From assembly GCA_905479655.1 (NCBI GenBank), contig CAJQNK010000028.1, forward strand, positions 1 to 42,936: a stretch of DNA of 42,936 nt, read 5' to 3'. The notes beneath the pieces were generated by a model that had not been told where the DNA came from, ran no database searches, and worked only from the letters and a program-made list of their open reading frames with translations. Origin of the DNA: an uncultured bacterium (GTDB lineage Bacteria > Acidobacteriota > Thermoanaerobaculia > Multivoradales > JAHEKO01). Both the position numbers and the translations under genes were made by a program. Of the stretch, positions 15,605 to 23,088 are shown piece after piece (positions within the stretch are counted from its first letter, which is position 1; every line of letters starts with the position of its first letter).

Positions 15605-17859
15605 GGGTGACGAGCGTCGGTGGGGGCCCGGCGGCCCTGTACTTTTCGATCCTGCTGAAGAAGGCCCGGCCCGAGGCCGAGATCCGGGTCCTGGAGCGCA
15701 ACCGCGCCGACGACACCTACGGGTGGGGAGTCGTCTTCTCGGACGAGACCTTGGGCAACTTCGAGCAGGCGGATCCCGAGAGCTACGAGGCCATCACCTC
15801 GAGCTTCCGCTACTGGCGCAACATCGACACCTGGCACCGCGGCGTCTGCGTGACCTCCACCGGCCACGGCTTCGCGGCCATGTCGCGACGGCGTCTGTTG
15901 GAGATCCTCCAGGCCCGGGCGCGGGAGCTGGGGGTACGGTTGGAGTTCGAGACGGAGGTGTCGTCTGTCGAGGCCCACCTCGATGCCGACCTGGTCCTCG
16001 GGGCCGACGGCGTCAACAGCCTGGTGCGAGAGCGGTTCGCCGAGCACTTCCGGCCGCGCCTGGACTGGCGTCACTGTCGCTTCACCTGGCTCGGCACCGA
16101 CAAGCCGCTGACCGCCTTCACCTTCCACTTCAAGGAGTCGCCCCACGGCCTGTTCCAGGTCCACGCCTACCCGTTCGACGAGCGGCTGGCGACCTGGATC
16201 GTGGAGTGCCACGACGACGTCTGGCGTCGCGCCGGCCTCGACACGGCGGACGAGGAGCGGACCGTGCGGTTCTGCGAGGAGCTCTTCGCCGAGGAGCTCG
16301 ACGGCCACCGCCTGTTGACCAACCGCTCCATCTGGCGCCGGTTCCCCACCGTCTCGTGCGGCGCCTGGCACCATCGCAACGTGGTCCTGCTGGGCGATGC
16401 GGCGCACACCGCGCACTTCTCGATCGGCTCGGGCACGAAGCTCGCGATGGAGGATGCCATCGCCCTGGCGCGGGCCCTCGCCGCTCACCGCGACGACGTG
16501 CCGACCGCCTTGGCGGCCTACGAGGAGTCCCGCCGGGTCGACGTCATCAAGACCCAGAAGGCAGCGCAGACCAGTCTCGAGTGGTTCGAGAACTCGGCGC
16601 GCTACCTCCCACAGCACCCGGTCCAGTTCACCTTCAACCTGCTCACGCGCTCGAAGCGCATCACCTGGGAGAATCTCCGTCGCCGGGATCCGGACCTGGT
16701 GGAGCGGGTCGATCGCTGGTACGCGGCCCAGGAGGGGGGCGAGCCGCTGCCCGACGGCCGGGCTCGGCCACCGATGTTCGCGCCGTTCCGCCTGCGCGAG
16801 CTCGAGCTGGCGAACCGCATCGTGGTGAGCCCGATGTGCCAGTACCGGGCCGTCGAGGGCACCCCGGGAGACTGGCACCTGACGCACCTGGGCGCGCGCG
16901 CGGTGGGAGGCGCCGGCCTCGTCATGACCGAGATGACCGACGTCGAGGCCGAGGGTCGGATCACGCCCGGCTGTACCGGTCTCTATCGCGAGGAGCACGT
17001 GGCGGCCTGGCGGCGGATCGTGGAGTTCGTCCACCGCTACAGCGGGTCGAAGATCGGCATCCAGCTCGCCCACGCGGGTCGCAAGGGCTCGGTGCACCAC
17101 CCGTGGGACGGAGCCGAGGACGTGCCGCTGCGGCCCGAGGAGGGGGCGTGGACCACGATCGGCCCGTCCGCCCTGCCGTTCCGCGCCGACTGGCCCGTTC
17201 CGCGGGCCATGGACCGCGACGACATGGACCGGATCGTCGCGGCGTTCGTCCGTTCCACGCGCTGGGCGGAGGAGGCGGGGTTCGACCTGGTGGAGCTGCA
17301 CATGGCCCACGGCTATCTGCTCTCCAGCTTCCTCTCACCCCTGAGCAACCAACGGGAAGACCGGTACGGCGGCGATCTCGCGGGGCGACTGCGCTTCCCG
17401 CTGGAGGTCCTGCGGGCGGTGCGCGAGGCCTGGCCGGACGACAAGCCCCTGGCCGTGCGCATCTCGGCGACGGACTGGATGCCGGACGGGTCGGGCCTCG
17501 ACGGCGACCAGGCGGTCGAGATCGCCCGCGCGCTCGCCGGCGCCGGCTGCGACGCGGTGGACGTTTCCTCCGGCGGCAACGTCCCGGAGTCCGAGCCGAA
17601 CTACGGCCGGATGTACCAGGTCCCGTTTGCCGACCGGATCCGCCACGAGGTGGGCATCCCCGTGATGGCGGTCGGGGCCCTCCTCGGTGCGGACCACGCC
17701 AACACCGTCCTCGCCGCGGGGCGTGCCGACCTCGCGGTCATGGCCCGTCCGCACCTGGCGGATCCCTACCTCACGCTGCACGCCGCGGAGCGTTACGAGG
17801 TGTGGGACCATCCGTGGCCGGAGCCGTACCTGCCGGCGAAGCCCGGGCCGAAGGGCTGA
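15601..17859 (+). CDS. Fused flavin monooxygenase/OYE: 2-aminobenzoyl-CoA monooxygenase/reductase or salicylyl-CoA 5-hydroxylase type
   Basis: The product is 752 residues and shows two enzymes in one chain. Residues 1 to about 380 are an FAD monooxygenase, with GGGPAAL (7-13), YGWGVVFSDETLG, LVLGADGVNSLVR and GDAAHTAHFSIGSGTK, where D266 contacts FAD. Residues from about 390 form an OYE domain (PFRLRELELANRIVVSPMCQYRA, IQLAHAGRKGS, ELHMAHGYLLSSFLSPLSNQR). This fusion is the hallmark of Azoarcus 2-aminobenzoyl-CoA monooxygenase/reductase, which hydroxylates and then reduces the ring, and of proteins named salicylyl-CoA 5-hydroxylase/oxidoreductase. The substrate cannot be decided here, but a Rid protein nearby slightly favours an amino-substituted ring. 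The ATG overlaps the previous stop (ATGA). It is the last gene of the operon. Confidence 0.93.
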   Translation: MRVTSVGGGPAALYFSILLKKARPEAEIRVLERNRADDTYGWGVVFSDETLGNFEQADPESYEAITSSFRYWRNIDTWHRGVCVTSTGHGFAAMSRRRLLEILQARARELGVRLEFETEVSSVEAHLDADLVLGADGVNSLVRERFAEHFRPRLDWRHCRFTWLGTDKPLTAFTFHFKESPHGLFQVHAYPFDERLATWIVECHDDVWRRAGLDTADEERTVRFCEELFAEELDGHRLLTNRSIWRRFPTVSCGAWHHRNVVLLGDAAHTAHFSIGSGTKLAMEDAIALARALAAHRDDVPTALAAYEESRRVDVIKTQKAAQTSLEWFENSARYLPQHPVQFTFNLLTRSKRITWENLRRRDPDLVERVDRWYAAQEGGEPLPDGRARPPMFAPFRLRELELANRIVVSPMCQYRAVEGTPGDWHLTHLGARAVGGAGLVMTEMTDVEAEGRITPGCTGLYREEHVAAWRRIVEFVHRYSGSKIGIQLAHAGRKGSVHHPWDGAEDVPLRPEEGAWTTIGPSALPFRADWPVPRAMDRDDMDRIVAAFVRSTRWAEEAGFDLVELHMAHGYLLSSFLSPLSNQREDRYGGDLAGRLRFPLEVLRAVREAWPDDKPLAVRISATDWMPDGSGLDGDQAVEIARALAGAGCDAVDVSSGGNVPESEPNYGRMYQVPFADRIRHEVGIPVMAVGALLGADHANTVLAAGRADLAVMARPHLADPYLTLHAAERYEVWDHPWPEPYLPAKPGPKG

Positions 17860-17888
17860 CGGGCGCCGGGGGCCGGTCGGTAGGGGAC

Positions 17889-19460
17889 TCAGTCGACGGC
17901 GCAGGAGCCCTCGCGCCGCAGCCGCCCGCGGTCCACCTTCCCCAGGTGGGTCCTGGGGAGTTCGTCCACCAGGACGACGTGGCGCGGGTGCTTGTACGGA
18001 TCCAGGCGTTCCAGGACGAACTCTCGGAGGGCTTGGCACAGGTCGTCGCCGCGGGGGCCTTCGACCTCGCCCCGGCGCACGACGAAGGCGACGGGTTTCG
18101 TGAGGCCGTCGGCGTTCTCGACCCCCACCACCGCGCAGTCCCGCACGGCGTCGTGGGTCAGCAGGCAGCTCTCGACCTCCTTCGGCGAGAGCCACTTGCC
18201 GCTCACCTTGAGGACGTCGTCGTCCCGGCCGCAGTAGGTGACTCGGCCCTCCTCGTCCATCGACACGAGGTCGCCGCCCACGAACCAGGGGCCGCGGAAC
18301 GCCTCGGCGCTCTTGTCCATCTCGCGCCAGTAGCCGATAGCCCGGGAGTCGCCCCGGACCCACATGCGGCCCACCTCGCCGCGGGGGAGCTCGCGACCCT
18401 CGTCGTCGCAGACCCGGACGTCGAAGCCGGGAACGACCCTGCCCAGCGTGCCCGGTCGGACGTCGCCGGGGCGGTTGGTCAGGAAGACGTGCCACATCTC
18501 GGCCGTGCCGAGCCCGTCCAGGAGCTCGACGCCGAAGGTCTCCGTCCATCGCTCCCACAAGCTCGGCGGCAGCGCCTCCCCCGCGGAGGTGGCGAAGCGC
18601 AGGGACGAGAGGTCCTGCTCGGCGGCCGCGGGATGCGCCACCATCTGCCGGACCATCGTCGGCACGTTGACGAAGATCGTCGGGCGGTGGCGGCGGATCC
18701 GGTCGAACAGCACCTCCGCGGTGGGGTGCTCGGGGAACAGCACGGTCGACGCCCCGACGGAGAACGGGAAGAAGAGGTTGGAGCCGGTCGCGTAGCCGAA
18801 GTAGAGCTTGGGAACGGAGAGGGTGATGTCGTCGGCCCGGTAGCCCATGACGCGCTTGGCGTAGAGCTCGGTGGTGTTGGCGAACGAGCGATGCGTCTGC
18901 ACGACCGCCTTGGGTCGTCCCGTCGTACCGCCCGAGAAGAGCCAGATGGCGGGGTCGTCGCGATGGGTGGCGACGATCTCGAGCCTCTCGTCCCCGTCCC
19001 GCACCTGGTCCTCGTAGGATGGCGTGCCCGGTGCGGGCGGGCCGCCGGCGGTGAGCAGCCTCTCCGGGGCTCCCGCCACTCCGCGGGCCCGGAGGTAGGC
19101 GGGGGCGAGGTTCGGCGTGACGACCGCGCCGGAGGGGCGGACGTACTCCATGAGGTCGGCGAGCGCGTCGCCTTCGAGGCCGGGGTTGACCATGACCACC
19201 ACGGCGCCCAGCGAGAGCACGCCGAACAGGGCGGCGACGTACTCCTCACCGTCCGGCAGGGCGATCACGACCCGCTCCTCCTGCCGGATCCCGGCTCGCC
19301 GCAGGACGTTGCCGAAGCGGTGGGCCAGGGCGGCCACCTCGGCGTAGCTGCGGTCGCCCTCCGGGAGGCGCAGAGCCACCCGGTCGCCCAGGCCCTCGCT
19401 CAGGCGGTCCTCCAGGAAGTGGGCGGCGAGGTTGAGCCGCTTAGGGGGGCGGTAGGTCAC
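17889..19460 (-). CDS. Benzoate-CoA-ligase-family acyl-CoA synthetase (likely 2-aminobenzoate or hydroxybenzoate)
   Basis: The product is 523 residues of the AMP-forming ligase superfamily. The ATP motif is SGGTTGRPK (176-184). Other blocks are the YFGYATGSNLFFPF segment, the SAGEALPPSLWERW and GTAEMWHVFL motifs, the YCGRDDDVLKVSGKWLSP hinge and the C-terminal catalytic Lys about 508 (THLGKVDR). The pattern is that of the benzoate/4-hydroxybenzoate/2-aminobenzoate-CoA ligase group. It would activate the aromatic acid that the plus-strand operon degrades. It faces that operon tail to tail, 29 bases apart, and is read with the Crp/Fnr regulator gene upstream. The GTG start at 19460 lies inside the last unit of an 18-bp tandem repeat. 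No good ribosome site is visible, so coupling to the regulator gene is possible. Confidence 0.9.
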   Translation of the reverse strand: MTYRPPKRLNLAAHFLEDRLSEGLGDRVALRLPEGDRSYAEVAALAHRFGNVLRRAGIRQEERVVIALPDGEEYVAALFGVLSLGAVVVMVNPGLEGDALADLMEYVRPSGAVVTPNLAPAYLRARGVAGAPERLLTAGGPPAPGTPSYEDQVRDGDERLEIVATHRDDPAIWLFSGGTTGRPKAVVQTHRSFANTTELYAKRVMGYRADDITLSVPKLYFGYATGSNLFFPFSVGASTVLFPEHPTAEVLFDRIRRHRPTIFVNVPTMVRQMVAHPAAAEQDLSSLRFATSAGEALPPSLWERWTETFGVELLDGLGTAEMWHVFLTNRPGDVRPGTLGRVVPGFDVRVCDDEGRELPRGEVGRMWVRGDSRAIGYWREMDKSAEAFRGPWFVGGDLVSMDEEGRVTYCGRDDDVLKVSGKWLSPKEVESCLLTHDAVRDCAVVGVENADGLTKPVAFVVRRGEVEGPRGDDLCQALREFVLERLDPYKHPRHVVLVDELPRTHLGKVDRGRLRREGSCAVD

Positions 19461-19504
19461 GGGCAGCCGTCAGGTCGCTGGCAGGCGTCAGGTCACTGGC
19501 AGGC
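19451..19504. repeat. Three 18-bp tandem units across a stop codon and a start codon
   Basis: Read on the minus strand, the units at 19504-19487, 19486-19469 and 19468-19451 differ by a few bases. The first holds the TGA stop of the regulator gene and the third holds the GTG start of the ligase gene. As 18 bases are six codons, one base change (TGA/CGA) decides where the regulator ends. It looks like a small tandem duplication at the gene junction. Confidence 0.75.
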
Positions 19505-20185
19505 GTCGACGAGCGGCTGTCGCTGCCTGAGAGTGATCCGGTGGCCGGGGTCCACGGTGATCAGACCCCGATTCTTGAACTCCACGACCACCTGGTTGAC
19601 CCGCTCGCGGGAGGCGCCGACGATCGCCGCGAGATCGGACTGGGTGAGGCGCAGGGGGATCCGCACGCCCTGCGGGCCCTCGACACCGTACTGGTCGGAG
19701 AAGGCGAGGATCTGGCGCGCCACCCGCCCCTTGAGGTCGAGGGTGGAGAGAGCCTGAATCTGCTCGTTCGCCAGCCGCAACCGGCGGGAGAGCAGACGGG
19801 CGAGGTTGTAGGCCATCTGCGGCGTGGAGAGGAGCGTTCGGTGGAAGCTGGCCCGGTCCATCGTGAGACAGGTCGTGCGCTCCATCGTGACGACGTTGGC
19901 CGAACGTCCGGCGCTGTCGACCAGGCTCATCTCACCGACGGTGTCGCCCGGGCCGAGGAACGAGAGGATGACCTCCCGACCGTCGAGCTGAGGCACGAAG
20001 ATCTTGACGGTTCCGTCCACGAGGACATAGACCTGATCGCCGCGGTCCAGAACCGTGATGATGTTCGATCCCGCCTTGATCTGGCGGCGGATCCACTGCC
20101 CGTTCAGACGCTCGAGGTCGTCCTGCTTGAGGTCGCGGAACAGCGGGAAGCGGGCAAGAAGGGCGGCTTCTTCGAGAGCCGGCAA
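19493..20185 (-). CDS. Crp/Fnr-family transcriptional regulator
   Basis: The product is 230 residues. The N-terminal cyclic-nucleotide-binding-type domain spans about 10-120 (GSNIITVLDRGDQVYVLVDGTVKI, FLGPGDTVGEMSLVDSAGRSANV). The GE...RSANV stretch resembles the phosphate-binding cassette of cAMP-binding proteins. The Cys cluster of true FNR is not present, so oxygen sensing by Fe-S is unlikely. A long dimer helix follows, then a winged helix-turn-helix with the recognition segment LTQSDLAAIVGASRERVNQVV (about 175-200). The start is TTG at 20185 with a good aaggaga site just upstream. Its position 32 bases before the ligase gene suggests control of the aromatic pathway, but I see no clear CRP-type palindrome near the operon promoter at 10784. 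Confidence 0.9.
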   Translation of the reverse strand: MPALEEAALLARFPLFRDLKQDDLERLNGQWIRRQIKAGSNIITVLDRGDQVYVLVDGTVKIFVPQLDGREVILSFLGPGDTVGEMSLVDSAGRSANVVTMERTTCLTMDRASFHRTLLSTPQMAYNLARLLSRRLRLANEQIQALSTLDLKGRVARQILAFSDQYGVEGPQGVRIPLRLTQSDLAAIVGASRERVNQVVVEFKNRGLITVDPGHRITLRQRQPLVDACQ

Positions 20186-20546
20186 GGCGGTTTCTCCTTC
20201 GGGCGATCAGCGATTCCAGGGTGGTCGAATGCACGCCGAGAGTACCACAGGGCGGGTCCGGTTCCTGCCGTCGACGGCTCCGAGGCGGGTCACCGGCGCG
20301 GCCTTGGGGCCGGGTGCTGAGGGTGAGGGCCGGGGGCGTCTCCCGTCATCCTTTGGTCATCTGCCCGGGGGTACCCTTCGTTTGCTCTGGAGAAAACCCT
20401 CGAGAGCTCTGCGGCCCTCAAGGCGCGGGCGGCTCGCTCATCTCCGGGGAGGACCCTGATCCCCGAGGGCGAGGGCGAGTACCCATCGCTGAATTCTTAT
20501 CCGGAGGATAGGTCCCATCCCCCAGGGGCCAGGAAAGGAGTCGGGA
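20186..20546. other. 361-base intergenic region between divergent genes
   Basis: This gap must hold promoters for the regulator (minus strand) and the VCBS gene (plus strand). I find no convincing -35/-10 pair or sigma-54 site. Small palindromes are present: agagctct near 20411-20418, and tatcc/ggata around 20499-20511. The latter lies about 35 bases before the ATG. A strong ribosome site (aggaaaggag) lies at 20531-20540. No protein-like frame is seen. Confidence 0.5.
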
Positions 20547-23078
20547 ATGTTCACCTCAAGGAACGGACTGGTCATCTGGGTGGTCGCGTGGGCGCTTTGC
20601 GCCCCCGTCGCGATCTCGGCCCAGGAGCTGCAGTGCAACTCTGTCGATTTCGAGGCCTTCGCCGACGGGGATCCGATCGGTCAGGTGTCGGGTGTGCCTC
20701 TCGCGACCTTCGATATCAGCTGGCTCGCCGCCAGGGACAGTGATGCCGGCGGCAGCATGCCGATCGCCAACGAACCGTCCCCTGAGACCGCGGTCCAGAT
20801 CTCGCCCAACCCGGTGATCGACTTCGACATCCCGGCCCGGCAGATCGACTTCTCCTACAGTGCGCGCGCGGCGGCGTTGCCGGTCCTGGTCCAGGCCTGG
20901 AGCGGCTCCGGCGGGACGGGTTCGGTCGTCGCCTCGGTCGAGCTGACCACGGTCGGTTTCTCCGGCGACGGTGCGGCCTGCAGCGGCGACCCGACGGGCG
21001 GTTACTGTCTCTGGGACCTGGGGCAGATCGCCCTGTCCGAGGACGTCATCTCGAGCGTGACCTTCACCGCTCAGCCGGGGATCTTCGGCGTGTTCTTCGA
21101 CGACATGACCTTCTGCGCCGGCGAGGGGGGCGGAGGCGCCTTCTCCTTCGTGGACGTCACGGACGAGGCGGGTCTCGCTTACGTTCACGACTACGGTGAC
21201 TTCGTGAACCCGCCGGGCACCGAGATGCCGAAGCGGATCTCCGGCGGCGTCGCCTCCGGGGACTTCGACGCCGACGGCTGGGTGGACCTGTACGTCGTCC
21301 AGGGCGATCAGGGCCCGACGATGCTCTTCCGCAACCAGGGCGACGGGACGTTCGTCGAGACGGCTCTCGACGCGGGCGTGCAGATCGCCAGCCCCAATGG
21401 CTACGAGACGGGCCCCGCGTTCGGCGACGTGAACGGTGACGGGCTGCTCGACCTGTTCGTGGGCAACATCCTCCAGTGGGAGGACGGCTCGGCTCCCCGG
21501 GTCTTCGTGAACCAGGGCGACGGCACCTTCCTGGAGGACCAGGGGACCGGTCTTTCGCCCGCCCGTGAGAACACCTTCTCGGCGATCTTCGGCGACTACG
21601 ACCTCGACGGCTGGCTGGACGTCTTCATGGCCCACTGGTCGTTCGCCGACGACTGCCCGTGCGAGGGCCACCTGTGGCACAACAACGGCGACGGCACCTT
21701 CACCAACGTCGACGCCGTGGCGGGGATCGCGGCCAAGCTCGACTCCCTGAACAACGACCGCGTCTTCGCCCCCAACTTCGCCGACATCAACAACGACGGT
21801 TGGCCGGACCTGCTCCTCGCCAGCGACTTCGGCTCCAGCCAGGTCTACCTGAACGACGGCGACGGCACCTTCACGGACGTGACCGACCCGCTGGTACAGA
21901 CCGACCAGAACGGCATGGGCGGCACGGTCGGCGACTACGACAACGACGGTAACCTCGACTGGTTCGTCTCGAGCATCTGGAACAACCAGGACAAGACGGG
22001 CAACCGCCTCTACCATGGCCTGGGTGACGGGACCTTCGAGGAGGTCTCCGCCGCCGCCGGCGTCCGGGACGGACTCTGGGGCTGGGGCGCCTGCTTCGCG
22101 GACTTCGACAACGACGGCAACGGCGACGTCCTGCACGTCAACGGGTGGCAGGGGCCGGCCTTCGAGACGGATCCGGTCCGACTCTTCCTCTCCAACGGGG
22201 ACGGCACCTTCAGCGAGACCGCGGCGCAGCTCGGCCTGGTCGACGTGGGCAAGGGCCGGGGTCTGTCGTGCTTCGACTACGACCGGGACGGCGACATCGA
22301 TGTCTTCATCTCCAACAACAACGGCGGCTCCTCGATGTGGCGCAACGATGGGGGGAACCTCAACCCCTGGGTCAACGTCACCCTCAAGGGGCTCGGTCCG
22401 AACGTCCACGGCGTGGGCGGGAGGGTCTACGTCACCACGGGTTCCGGCACCCAGATGCGCGAGCTGCGCATGGGGGGCAACTTCAGCTCCCAGGATCCCA
22501 CCGAGGCCCACTTCGGCCTCGGCGAGGCGGTCACGACGATCGACGAGCTCGAGGTGATCTGGCCCGACGGGCTGGAGAGCCGGCGCGCCGACGTTTCGGC
22601 CGAGCGCGCGGTCGAGGTGCAGGCTTTGGCCGGTCTGGCCGAGGACAAGGTGATCACGCAGCTCGAGCCGCTGTTCTTCGGCGGTTGCGACGTCTGCCAG
22701 GTGGAGGCTGAGTTGTCGCTGGCCGACGGCGGCGGTAGCGGGCCGGTCCGCGCCGGCCTGGTCGGTTGGCTGCAGGGTGGCCCCACCAACGTGCTGGCGG
22801 TGATCGACGCGACCAACGACCGGGTGACCCTGGCCCAGCGCCAGAACGGTCAGTTCATCGCCCTGGACCACGCGTTCCCGACGATCGACGAGGGGGTCAC
22901 CTACGACCTGCGCGTGGCGTTCGACGGCAGCGACTTCCGGGTGTGGTTGGACGGCGCGCTGCTCCTGCAGGTGCCGAGCGCGTACGCTGGGACCCCGTCG
23001 GGTGACGCCGGCGTGATGCCGCGAAACGCGGCGGTCTCGCTTTCGAACCTGGCCGTCACCACGCTGACGGATCGCTGA
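20547..23078 (+). CDS. Secreted VCBS/FG-GAP repeat protein with ASPIC/UnbV and C-terminal CxxC domain (copy 1)
   Basis: The product is 843 residues and exported (signal peptide LVIWVVAWALCAPVAISA). Residues about 30-190 form an N-terminal beta-rich domain with Cys pairs. From about 200 to 600 there are many FG-GAP/VCBS units, each with a calcium loop such as GDFDADGWVDL, GDVNGDGLLDL or ADINNDGWPDL, and a DGTF turn; together they should fold as a beta-propeller. An ASPIC/UnbV segment follows (MGGNFSSQDPTEAHFGLG, LEVIWPDG). The last 140 residues form a separate strand-rich domain with a GCDVC motif and FDGSDFRVWLDGALL, reminiscent of LamG/concanavalin-type carbohydrate-binding domains. The role is probably adhesion or matrix binding. 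The next gene, 10 bases downstream, has the same architecture, so they form an operon. Confidence 0.9.
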   Translation: MFTSRNGLVIWVVAWALCAPVAISAQELQCNSVDFEAFADGDPIGQVSGVPLATFDISWLAARDSDAGGSMPIANEPSPETAVQISPNPVIDFDIPARQIDFSYSARAAALPVLVQAWSGSGGTGSVVASVELTTVGFSGDGAACSGDPTGGYCLWDLGQIALSEDVISSVTFTAQPGIFGVFFDDMTFCAGEGGGGAFSFVDVTDEAGLAYVHDYGDFVNPPGTEMPKRISGGVASGDFDADGWVDLYVVQGDQGPTMLFRNQGDGTFVETALDAGVQIASPNGYETGPAFGDVNGDGLLDLFVGNILQWEDGSAPRVFVNQGDGTFLEDQGTGLSPARENTFSAIFGDYDLDGWLDVFMAHWSFADDCPCEGHLWHNNGDGTFTNVDAVAGIAAKLDSLNNDRVFAPNFADINNDGWPDLLLASDFGSSQVYLNDGDGTFTDVTDPLVQTDQNGMGGTVGDYDNDGNLDWFVSSIWNNQDKTGNRLYHGLGDGTFEEVSAAAGVRDGLWGWGACFADFDNDGNGDVLHVNGWQGPAFETDPVRLFLSNGDGTFSETAAQLGLVDVGKGRGLSCFDYDRDGDIDVFISNNNGGSSMWRNDGGNLNPWVNVTLKGLGPNVHGVGGRVYVTTGSGTQMRELRMGGNFSSQDPTEAHFGLGEAVTTIDELEVIWPDGLESRRADVSAERAVEVQALAGLAEDKVITQLEPLFFGGCDVCQVEAELSLADGGGSGPVRAGLVGWLQGGPTNVLAVIDATNDRVTLAQRQNGQFIALDHAFPTIDEGVTYDLRVAFDGSDFRVWLDGALLLQVPSAYAGTPSGDAGVMPRNAAVSLSNLAVTTLTDR

Positions 23079-23088
23079 GGAGAGCCCC

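Noticed and set aside
19451..19504. CRISPR-like array
   Set aside because: The repeats are directly adjacent, without spacers, and lie over gene ends. No cas gene is present in the window.
15459..19757. A 1432-codon plus-strand open frame over the catabolic genes
   Set aside because: It overlaps the fused enzyme, ligase and regulator genes in a different frame, is made of Arg/Gly/Pro-rich low-complexity sequence and has no family pattern. It is a GC-rich shadow.
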